A stretch of DNA of 11,189 bases, from contig JASEGF010000053.1 in NCBI GenBank assembly GCA_030017935.1, positions 1-11,189 of the forward strand, written 5' to 3'. Shown piece after piece: positions 1 through 7,400 of the stretch; within the stretch, counting starts at the first letter, position 1; each line of letters opens with the position of its first letter. Below the pieces are notes generated by a model. The model had not been told where the DNA came from. It did not search any database and saw only the letters and a program-made list of their open reading frames with translations. The position numbers were made by a program, and so were the translations under genes. The DNA comes from Bacteroidales bacterium (GTDB lineage: Bacteria; Bacteroidota; Bacteroidia; Bacteroidales; DTU049).

Positions 1-61
1 GTCATCGCACGATAGATGGGCGTGGGAGCGGTATTGGAGATTGATGAAGTCGAAATATTGA
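1..61. other. Unassigned GC-rich left edge; possible tail of a truncated gene
   Basis: By hand count 29 of the first 60 bases are G or C, far more than in the AT-rich sequence that follows. Plus-strand frame 2 is open from base 2 to a TGA at 59-61 and would encode a 19-residue tail rich in Trp and Arg (SSHDRWAWERYWRLMKSKY). Its third codon positions are mostly G or C, unlike the genes to the right. It could be the end of a horizontally acquired gene or the end of a structured RNA. I recognise neither. Minus-strand frames are also open here, so the coding strand is unproven. Confidence 0.25.
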
Positions 62-203
62 TATAATACTAAAATTTAAACAATTGAAAATTGTTATTAC
101 TTCCCCTTTTTATCCAAGAAACTCAAACTACCAATAAGCATTTAATTTATTATTTAAAACAATATTATAAAAAAAGTAATAATTCCCTTTTTAAATAATT
201 TTT

Positions 204-234
204 TTTGCAATATTTCAAAAATGTAATATCTTTG
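204..234 (+). promoter_or_regulatory. Bacteroidota sigma-70-type promoter of atpDC
   Basis: TTTG at 204-207 is followed, after exactly 19 bases, by TATCTTTG at 227-234. This is a full match to the Bacteroidota housekeeping promoter pattern (TTG/TTTG around -33, TAnnTTTG around -7). Transcription would begin near 240, giving an A-rich leader of about 18 bases before the atpD ATG with no Shine-Dalgarno sequence, as is usual in this phylum. Confidence 0.85.
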
Positions 235-257
235 CCAATGTAAAAAAATAAAATAAA

Positions 258-1760
258 ATGTCTGATTATAAAAGTATAGGTAAAATTATACAGATTATCG
301 GTCCAGTAGTAGATGTAGCCTTTGATGACGAAAAAGATTTACCTAATATTTATGATGCATTAGAAATAAAAAGATCCAATGGTGAAAGCTTAATATTAGA
401 AACTCAGCAAGCCATCGGAGAAAATGCTGTACGCACTATTGCTATGGATAGTACTGATGGATTATTTAGAGGTATGGAAGTTTATAACCGCGGTGATGTA
501 ATTTCTATGCCAACAGGTAGTGAAATTAGAGGTAGATTATTTAATGTTATTGGTAAAAACATAGATGGACTCCCGCAGGTAGATACTAAATCTCGTTCAC
601 CTATTCACAAAGATCCACCTAAATTTGATGAATTATCTACTAAAACCGAAGTATTATATACTGGTATTAAAGTTATAGATTTGATAGAACCATATGCTAA
701 AGGTGGTAAAGTAGGTCTATTTGGTGGTGCTGGTGTAGGTAAAACTGTCATTATTCAAGAGCTAATGAATAACATTGCAAAACAATATAGCGGTTTTTCT
801 GTCTTTGCTGGTGTTGGAGAAAGAACTCGTGAAGGAAATGATTTATTACGTGAAATGATTGAGGCTGGTCTTATTAAATATGGTAAAGAGTTCATCGAGG
901 TTATGGAAAAAGGTGGTTGGGATCTTTCTAAAGTAAATCAAGAAGAATTTAAAGATTCTCTTTTGACAATGGTTTTTGGGCAGATGAATGAACCTCCTGG
1001 AGCACGTGCACGTGTAGCTTTGAGTGGTCTTACTTTAGCTGAATATTTTCGTGATGGTGATGAACAAAGTGGAGGTAGGGATATTTTATTTTTCATAGAT
1101 AATATTTTCCGTTTTGTACAGGCTGGTTCAGAAGTATCTGCTTTATTAGGGCGTATGCCTTCTGCTGTTGGTTATCAACCAACATTGGCTACAGAGATGG
1201 GTTTATTACAAGAGAGAATAACCTCTACGAAACGTGGTAGCATCACTTCTGTACAGGCTATTTATGTTCCTGCCGATGACCTTACTGACCCTGCTCCTGC
1301 TACTACTTTTGCTCACTTGGATGCTACAACTGTCCTTAGCCGTCAAATTTCTGAACTTGGCATTTATCCTGCTGTAGATCCATTAGATAGTACATCTAGA
1401 ATTTTAAGCCCTGATATCGTAGGTGAAGAACATTATAAAACTACTCAACAAGTAAAAGAAATATTACAACGTTATAAAGAATTACAAGAAATTATAGCTA
1501 TTTTAGGTATGGAGGAATTATCTGAAGAAGATAAACTTGTTGTCCACAGAGCTAGGCGTGTACAAAGATTTCTATCTCAGCCATTTCATGTAGCAGAGCA
1601 ATTTACAGGTATACCCGGTGTTATAGTTAGCATAGAAGATACTATTAAAGGATTTCAAATGATTATTAATGGCGAAGTAGATGATCTACCTGAGGCTGCT
1701 TTTATGATGGTCGGCACTATAGACGATGCTAAAGAGAAAGCTAAAAAATTATCTAATTAA
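258..1760 (+). CDS. atpD: F1F0 ATP synthase subunit beta
   Basis: This is the catalytic beta subunit of the F1 sector of ATP synthase, which makes ATP at the cytoplasmic face of the inner membrane using the ion gradient. The 500-residue protein has the Walker A motif GGAGVGKT at 156-163, GERTREGND from 187 with the catalytic Glu at 188, a Walker B region ILFFIDNIFRF ending in Asp281, and an EELSEED version of the DELSEED loop at about 419-425. Roughly 27 residues at about 207-235, between the catalytic Glu segment and FGQMNEPPGAR, are extra relative to the E. coli protein. From memory this insertion is typical of Bacteroidota. The ATG lies about 18 bases after the predicted transcription start. 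atpC follows after 15 bases. No other ATP synthase genes are in the window, consistent with Bacteroidota genomes in which atpDC is separate from the remaining atp genes. Confidence 0.98.
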   Translation: MSDYKSIGKIIQIIGPVVDVAFDDEKDLPNIYDALEIKRSNGESLILETQQAIGENAVRTIAMDSTDGLFRGMEVYNRGDVISMPTGSEIRGRLFNVIGKNIDGLPQVDTKSRSPIHKDPPKFDELSTKTEVLYTGIKVIDLIEPYAKGGKVGLFGGAGVGKTVIIQELMNNIAKQYSGFSVFAGVGERTREGNDLLREMIEAGLIKYGKEFIEVMEKGGWDLSKVNQEEFKDSLLTMVFGQMNEPPGARARVALSGLTLAEYFRDGDEQSGGRDILFFIDNIFRFVQAGSEVSALLGRMPSAVGYQPTLATEMGLLQERITSTKRGSITSVQAIYVPADDLTDPAPATTFAHLDATTVLSRQISELGIYPAVDPLDSTSRILSPDIVGEEHYKTTQQVKEILQRYKELQEIIAILGMEELSEEDKLVVHRARRVQRFLSQPFHVAEQFTGIPGVIVSIEDTIKGFQMIINGEVDDLPEAAFMMVGTIDDAKEKAKKLSN

Positions 1761-1775
1761 TTTTTAAAAAATTTA

Positions 1776-2024
1776 ATGATCATTATGTCTATTTATGTTG
1801 AATTAATAAATCCTACAAAAATTATATACAAAGGAGAAGTAGATACTATTTGGTTGCCTGGTATCGTAAGTCCTTTTCAGGTTTTGCCTAATCATGCTCC
1901 TCTGCTTTCTGTACTAGATAAGGGAACTATAAAAATTAAAATTAATGATCAATTTAAAAATTTTGAGATTGATGGTGGTATAGTAGAGGTTAAAAATAAC
2001 AAACTGAGAATTCTTATTGATTGA
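1776..2024 (+). CDS. atpC: F1F0 ATP synthase subunit epsilon (short form)
   Basis: This is the epsilon subunit of the rotor stalk, which couples F1 to the membrane ring. Only the N-terminal beta-sandwich domain is present: VELINPTKIIYKGEV, then FQVLPNHAPLLSVLDKG, then a GGIVEV strand near the end, 82 residues in all. The E. coli protein is about 139 residues and ends in a two-helix domain that inhibits ATP hydrolysis. That domain is missing here, as in other Bacteroidota epsilon subunits I know of, so this is not a truncation. Two in-frame ATGs compete, at 1776 and 1785. The second would give MSIYVEL, which fits the family start better, but neither has a Shine-Dalgarno sequence to decide it. 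The gene is co-transcribed with atpD and ends two bases from the convergent aroC. Confidence 0.95.
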   Translation: MIIMSIYVELINPTKIIYKGEVDTIWLPGIVSPFQVLPNHAPLLSVLDKGTIKIKINDQFKNFEIDGGIVEVKNNKLRILID

Positions 2025-2026
2025 TT

Positions 2027-3022
2027 TTATAATAATTTGTCTTTGTAAATTTTAGAAAATAAGTATAAATCTGCGATAGCAAAAAGAGAAATAGCTTCGA
2101 TAACTGGTGGTAATCTTAATATGAATGCAGTATCATGTGAGCCTTTAATTTCATGAATCTCCATTTTTTTATTCGTAAAATTTAAACTTTCCTGTGGTTT
2201 AGATATACTAGCAGGCGGACGTACTGCTATATTATAAATTATTGAATTCCCATTAGTTATTCCACCTTGAATTCCACCACAGTGGTTTGTAGCAGTTTGC
2301 CCATTTTCTGATATGAAAATGTCATTGTATTCACTTCCTTTCATTAATGGTGTTTGCCAACTGTCTCCAAAGCCAACAGCTTTGATGCCTGGGATAGAAA
2401 AAAGTAAATGACTAAGATAGCTTTCTACACTGTCAAAAAATGGTTCACCTAATCCTGCTGGCACATTTGCAATCTCACAAATAATCTCTCCTCCCAGACT
2501 ATCTCCTTCATCTTTAATTTTTTCCCAATTTATGTTTTCTGGAATTTCTCCATGAATATGAGAAATATAGGCTTTTGCAGTAATTGTAGGTATGCATTTA
2601 GCCGCTATCAATCCAGCTATCATTATTGGCAATGTCATTCTACCTGATGCTATTCCACCACCTCTAATATCTGCGTCCTTTCCATATTTGATAGATTGAG
2701 TGAAATCAGCATGGCCTGGTCTATGCCAAGATTTGAATAAGTCATAGTTTTTAGAATCTTTGTGCTCATTATCAAATAAAATAGTTATTGGTAGACCAGT
2801 AGTTACATCATTGACGACACCAGTTACTATTTTGGGGATATCCTTTTCCACTCTATCTGTAGTAGCTGTGGTTCCGCCTTTCCTTCTGTCTATATATTCT
2901 GTGAAATCTTTTACATTTATATTTAATCCCGAGGGAATGCCTTCTAATATTACACCCATTAATTGATCATGTGAGCTACCGAAAAGATGCATTTTTATAA
3001 TTTTGCCAAATGAATTAGCCAT
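2027..3022 (-). CDS. aroC: Chorismate synthase, divergent
   Basis: Chorismate synthase performs the last shikimate-pathway step, an FMN-dependent 1,4-elimination of phosphate from 5-enolpyruvylshikimate-3-phosphate. Family landmarks in the 331-residue product are NSFGK at the N terminus, FGSSHD at 14-19 (consensus FGESHG), DRRKGG (RRPG), RPGHAD at 101-106, RGGG at 120-123, TNHCGGIQGGITNG at about 245-258 and GSHDTA at 294-299 (GRHDP). Both active-site histidines (SH and GHAD) are kept. However, RGGGRSSARET is RGGGIASGRMT, and the Arg of GRHD is Ser. It is therefore a clear family member but unusually diverged, and reduced or altered activity is possible. I chose the ATG at 3022. A TTG at 3028 would add two residues. 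The gene faces atpC with a two-base gap and is divergent from the DUF2231 gene. Confidence 0.88.
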   Translation of the reverse strand: MANSFGKIIKMHLFGSSHDQLMGVILEGIPSGLNINVKDFTEYIDRRKGGTTATTDRVEKDIPKIVTGVVNDVTTGLPITILFDNEHKDSKNYDLFKSWHRPGHADFTQSIKYGKDADIRGGGIASGRMTLPIMIAGLIAAKCIPTITAKAYISHIHGEIPENINWEKIKDEGDSLGGEIICEIANVPAGLGEPFFDSVESYLSHLLFSIPGIKAVGFGDSWQTPLMKGSEYNDIFISENGQTATNHCGGIQGGITNGNSIIYNIAVRPPASISKPQESLNFTNKKMEIHEIKGSHDTAFILRLPPVIEAISLFAIADLYLFSKIYKDKLL

Positions 3023-3039
3023 ATTCAATAATTGTTTAA

Positions 3040-3047
3040 CAAAATTA
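3040..3047 (-). promoter_or_regulatory. Possible aroC promoter -7 element
   Basis: Read on the minus strand, this is TAATTTTG, matching TAnnTTTG. It lies about 18 bases before the aroC ATG, implying a very short leader. I see no good TTG about 19 bases further upstream, so only the -7 half is supported. Confidence 0.35.
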
Positions 3048-3192
3048 AATTATTATTTGCTATTCATTATTTTTTAATTTATTCTATCTATTTTTGTTTA
3101 TATATAATTCACGACTCTTTTTTTAAATCTTAATTTTTTAAAAAATATAATATGATTTTTATCAATTTATAATTAAAATAAAAAATTTAATA

Positions 3193-3200
3193 TAATTTTG
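3193..3200 (+). promoter_or_regulatory. Possible promoter -7 element of the DUF2231-rubrerythrin unit
   Basis: TAATTTTG matches TAnnTTTG and ends 15 bases before the ATG at 3216. A -33 TTG at the right spacing is not evident in the surrounding AT-rich DNA, so support is partial. The 193 bases between this gene and aroC would hold both divergent promoters. Confidence 0.4.
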
Positions 3201-3215
3201 TAGTAAAAATTATTT

Positions 3216-3644
3216 ATGTTTGATACTAGTCATTTACATCCAATGATTGTTCATTTTCCCATTGCTTTAGTAATGGTAGGATTTTTATTTGAAATTTGCA
3301 CTTTAATATTTAAAAAAGAGCTATGGTTACCTAAAGCTAGCTACTGGTTACTTTTATTAGGAACATTGGCAGGTATTGTTGCTTATGTTAGTGGTGAACT
3401 TTTTACTAGCGATTTTAGTGGTACTGCTGCTATAGTTAAGCATACTCATGAGACATTAGCAGCTATCACTTTAGTTACATTAATAATTAATTCTATTCTA
3501 AAAATTTACATAAACAGAAAACATTTAGAGCATACTGGTTTACGCTGGGTGTCATTTGCTTTATATTTATTATCAGCTATATGTGTGGGAATTACAGGAT
3601 TCTACGGTGGTAATTTAGTTTACAATTATATGATGCCATTATAA
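3216..3644 (+). CDS. DUF2231-type four-helix inner-membrane protein
   Basis: This is a predicted integral inner-membrane protein of 142 residues. It opens with HLHPMIVHFPIAL (6-18), the hallmark start of the DUF2231 family (COG4244-like). Hydrophobic helices can be placed at about 11-31, 41-60, 80-98 and 109-130, followed by a GGNLVY motif near the C terminus. There is no cleavable signal peptide. His6, His8, His13, His76 and His78 cluster at the ends of the first and third helices, where they could bind metal or heme. That is inference; the family has no established function that I can state. It sits 18 bases upstream of a lipoprotein rubrerythrin with no promoter or terminator between them, which suggests a shared redox or stress role in the envelope. 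Confidence 0.82.
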   Translation: MFDTSHLHPMIVHFPIALVMVGFLFEICTLIFKKELWLPKASYWLLLLGTLAGIVAYVSGELFTSDFSGTAAIVKHTHETLAAITLVTLIINSILKIYINRKHLEHTGLRWVSFALYLLSAICVGITGFYGGNLVYNYMMPL

Positions 3645-3662
3645 AACAAAAAATATATAAAT

Positions 3663-4274
3663 ATGAAAAAATTAATTTTTTTAGGATTTTTAAGTATAAT
3701 CCTTTTTGCTAGTTGTCAAAATACTAGTAAAGACAAGACAATTGCAAATTTAAAAGAAGGTATTAAGGGAGAAACTACTGCAAGTGCTAAATACGCTGCT
3801 TTTGCTACAAAGGCTTATGAAGAAGGTTATGATACTATCGCTAAGCTATTCGAAGCTGCATCTAAATCAGAATCTATTCATGCAGCTAATCATAAAAAAG
3901 TTTTGGATTCTTTAGGCGTCCAAATGGATGAATTTACTCCGGAATTTACAGTAGGCACAACTGCTGAAAACCTAAAAACTGCTATAAAAGGAGAATCTTA
4001 TGAAACAGATACTATGTATGTAAAATTTATTAATGATGCTAAAGCAGAAAAGGTAAATGATGCAGTTAAATCTTTTACTTGGGCTATTGATACCGAAAAA
4101 AAACATTTAGATTTTTATAAAAAAGCACTTGCTGCATTAGAATCAAATAATGAAAGCTCATTGCCTGCTAGTTATGCTGTTTGCCCTATTTGTGGTAATA
4201 CTTATGATGGTGCAAATATTGATGAAAAATGTGCTTTTTGCCAAGCCCCTAAAGATAATTTTTTTACCTTTTAA
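3663..4274 (+). CDS. Rubrerythrin-family lipoprotein with C-terminal rubredoxin-like site
   Basis: Rubrerythrins are non-heme diiron proteins that reduce hydrogen peroxide to water using electrons from their rubredoxin centre. The 203-residue protein starts with a lipoprotein signal (ILFASC, lipidated Cys19), so it should be anchored in the envelope, whereas classical rubrerythrins are cytoplasmic. The four-helix diiron domain spans about 25-160. Likely ligands are Glu37 (KGETTASAKY), Glu70 and His73 (ESIH), Glu111 and Glu114 (KGESYETDTMY), and Glu145 and His148 (EKKH). A C-terminal Fe(Cys)4 site is formed by CPIC at 174-177 and CAFC at 190-193; its loop between the Cys pairs is short, as in rubrerythrins. 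I see no obvious acidic surface-export signal after Cys19, so a periplasmic-facing location is favoured. It is co-transcribed with the DUF2231 gene and followed by a strong terminator. Confidence 0.92.
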   Translation: MKKLIFLGFLSIILFASCQNTSKDKTIANLKEGIKGETTASAKYAAFATKAYEEGYDTIAKLFEAASKSESIHAANHKKVLDSLGVQMDEFTPEFTVGTTAENLKTAIKGESYETDTMYVKFINDAKAEKVNDAVKSFTWAIDTEKKHLDFYKKALAALESNNESSLPASYAVCPICGNTYDGANIDEKCAFCQAPKDNFFTF

Positions 4275-4308
4275 GTTATTAGTTATAGTTTAATTTATAT
4301 TTGTTATT

Positions 4309-4348
4309 AAAAAGAGAGGTATTAAGTTAAATATCTCTCTTTTTTTTC
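4309..4348 (+). terminator. Rho-independent terminator after the rubrerythrin gene
   Basis: A 15-bp stem (4309-4323 with 4330-4344, containing one G-U pair) encloses a six-base loop (AAGTTA). The 3' arm runs into a T tract that continues to 4347. It lies 35 bases after the rubrerythrin stop and closes that transcription unit before the T9SS cassette begins. The A run on the 5' side means it could also act weakly on the opposite strand. Confidence 0.9.
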
Positions 4349-4370
4349 TTATAATTTGATAAATTTTATA

Positions 4371-4378
4371 TATATTTG
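4371..4378 (+). promoter_or_regulatory. Promoter -7 element of the T9SS cargo cassette
   Basis: TATATTTG is a full TAnnTTTG match, placing the start of transcription near 4385 and leaving a leader of about 22 A/T-rich bases before the ATG at 4407. The nearest upstream TTTG (4355-4358) is only 12 bases away instead of 19, so the -33 half is not convincing. Confidence 0.5.
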
Positions 4379-4406
4379 TATTTAATTTGTAATTAAAAAT
4401 ATTTTA

Positions 4407-7400
4407 ATGGGTTTAAAAAATACTATTGGTATATTTATATTTTTCATTTTAGCTATAGTGAGATTACATGCTCAAAATTTCACTGAATTGACCTTTGTTG
4501 AAAATAAAGGTCAATTCAATGAGGAGGTAAAATATAAAGCTAATATTGGGAATAATGATATTTACATTACTACAAAAAGTATTAAAATCAATTTAATAGA
4601 TCCATCTTTTAGTGATTCTATCCATCATAAAAAAATGCATGCTCCTAACAATAAGCAACAAAATCATTTACCTTTAACAATAAAAGGTCATGTGCTAGAA
4701 ATACAATTTAATGATGCAAATATCCCATCATTTGAAAGTAAAGATTCTATGCCATACTATTTGAATTATTACTTAAGTAATAATTCAAATAAATGGGCTA
4801 CTAAGATTCATCCAGTGAGAATAATAAAAATGCATGAATTATATGATGGCACAGATGCTTTGATTACTAGTAGAAATGGTAATTTAGCAATAGATTTTTA
4901 TTTATCTCCACATGCAAAGGTTAGAAATATTAGTTTTTCTATTTTAGGAGTTGAAAATATAAAACTAAATGATAGCCTAATCACTATTCCTACTACAGTA
5001 GGAGTGTTGCAATTAAAATCACCTAGAGCGTTTCAAAATGATAGAGAAATACCGATAAAATATAAGATAAAAGGGAATAATATTTCATTTGTTTTGCCAG
5101 AAGGTTATGATAAAAGCAAAGAGCTGCATATAGATCCAGATATTATGTTTTGTTCTTACTCTGGGGCTACTTCAGATAATTGGGGTTACACAGCTACATA
5201 TGATGAACAGGGTTTTTTATATACGGGAGGTAATAGTTTCGCAATGGGATATCCTACTACCCTTGGTGCTTATGATACTATTTTTAATGGGAATGTAGAT
5301 GCGGTAGTGTCTAAATATGATACTACAGGATCATATCTAATATATAGCACTTATTTAGGAGGTAGTGGTTATGAAGTGCCTATAAGCATGGTAACAAATG
5401 ATCTAGATGAATTATATGTCCTTACTATTACTGGATCTAGCGATTATCCATATTCTACTGGCTGCTATGATTCTACTTTTAATGGAGGTACAAATTATAC
5501 ATTGACTTATGTGATTAACTATACTAATGGCAGTGATTTAGGTATAACTGCTTTTTCACCTGATGGTACAGCATTAATAGCCTCTACCTATGTGGGTGGT
5601 ACAGCTAATGATGGATTAAATGCCGCTACACCATTATTACATAATTATGCAGACGATGCTAGAGGAGAGATTATATTAGGTAGGAATAATGAAGTTTACA
5701 TAGCTGGCAGCACATATTCAAATGATTTTCCTACTACTACTAATACATTTCAACCTATTCCATCTTCAGGACAGAAGGGGTTTGTTACTTGTTTAGATAG
5801 ATATTTATCTCAAATTATGTGGAGTAGCTATTTTGATGGCAATGGTCATGATGCTATTTATAGCATTTTCCTGGGTAGACAAGATGCTATTTATATAGCA
5901 GGTGGCACTACTAGTAGTGATTTACCTACAACAAGCAATGCAATAATGCAAAATTTTCAAGGTGACGTTGATGGATTTATTGCTAGAATTAGCAATAATG
6001 GTGCTTTTCTAAATGCTTGCACATATTTTGGTACTCCTCAGTATGATCAAGTCTTTTTTGTGAGGACTGATAAATATGATAATGTTTACATATATGGACA
6101 ATCAAATAATGCAACAAATTTATTAGTGCAAAATGCTGGTTGGTATACTCCATCTGGTGGACAATTCATTACAAAATTGAATAAATATTTAACTACTACT
6201 TACTGGTCTACAAGATTTGGTACTACACCAGGATTTATTAATCTTAGTCCATCTGCATTAACAGTAGATTATTGCAATAATATTTATTTATCTGGGTGGG
6301 GTGGCAACCTGAATGGGGGCAGTACAAGTGGGTTACCTATTACTTCAGATGCTTTTCAGACTAGTACTGACGGTAATGATTTCTATTTCCTATCAATAGA
6401 CCAAGATGCTACTACATTATTATTTGCTTCATATTTTGGTGGCAATATTAGTATGGAGCATGTAGATGGTGGCACTAGTCGCTTTGATAGGCTAGGTCGT
6501 CTATACCAATCTATCTGTGCAGGGTGTGGCGGTAATAGTGATCTGCCTACTACTACTGGTGCCTGGTCCAATACTAATAATTCTTTTAATTGCAATAATG
6601 GTGTTGTGAAAATAGATTTTCATTTACCTGCAATTGTAGCTGATTTTAATGCACCTAATATAGTGTGTCTACCTGATAGTGTGCATTTTATTAATATTAG
6701 TCATATACCCTCCACTAGCAACACTACTTTTCATTGGAATTTTGGTGATGGCTTTTCATCTAATCTTATGAATCCTACACATTATTACTCTAGTGCTGGT
6801 GTATATACTGTTACCTTAATCGTTAGAGATATTACAAGTTGTAATGGATCAGATACTATACAAAAAACCATTACCGTTTTAAATAATTCTACTGATACTT
6901 TAAGTAATATTAAATTGTGTCTAGGCCAATCTGCTAATATCGGTATAACTTCTCTACCAGCTCAAGGACTCACATATTTGTGGACACCTTCAGATTATTT
7001 ATCAAATCCAAATATCAGCGATCCTATAGCAAATCCACCTCATGACACTACATACACACTGTTAATAACAGGAGGTGAGTGCTCACAGACCTTTATTCAG
7101 CATGTAGATGTTATAAATTTGACTGCCGATGCTGGAAATGATACTTCTATTTGTTTATCCCCAATTACTTTGTATGGAAGTGGTAGTGGTGATACAACAT
7201 TATATTATATCTGGTCTTCAAATATTAATTTTACAGATACTCTAAATGGTTCTCTATCAAATAATTTTGCTAATATTTATACTACTGATAGCCATACTTA
7301 TTATCTACAAGTAACTAATGGCTTGTGCTACGACATAGATAGTGTAAAAATTAATTTTTTTCATATAAGTACAAATCATACTATACAAAATACTTCATGC

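Noticed and set aside
1..61. Edge fragment as the end of a tRNA, tmRNA or rRNA
   Set aside because: There is no CCA end or T-arm, and I could not match it to the conserved 3' ends of 16S, 23S or 5S rRNA.
79..95. Seven-bp hairpin AACAATT-GAA-AATTGTT read as a terminator
   Set aside because: The stem is short and AT-only apart from one pair, and the following bases are ATTACTTCCCC, not a T tract.
1776..2024. atpC as a truncated gene
   Set aside because: The missing C-terminal helical domain is also absent from other Bacteroidota epsilon subunits as I know them, and the beta-sandwich domain is complete.
2760..2966. 68-codon plus-strand open frame
   Set aside because: It lies wholly inside aroC on the opposite strand and its product resembles no family. 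The conserved motifs are on the minus strand.
3023..3028. TTG at 3028 as the aroC start
   Set aside because: The ATG six bases downstream gives MANSFGK, which fits the family start. The TTG adds only two residues.
3133..3146. ATTTTTTAAAAAAT palindrome as an operator between aroC and the DUF2231 gene
   Set aside because: It is a low-complexity A/T run in a very AT-rich intergenic stretch, expected by chance.
6383..6595. 70-codon minus-strand open frame
   Set aside because: It is antisense to the SBBP region of the cargo gene, with no promoter or family resemblance.
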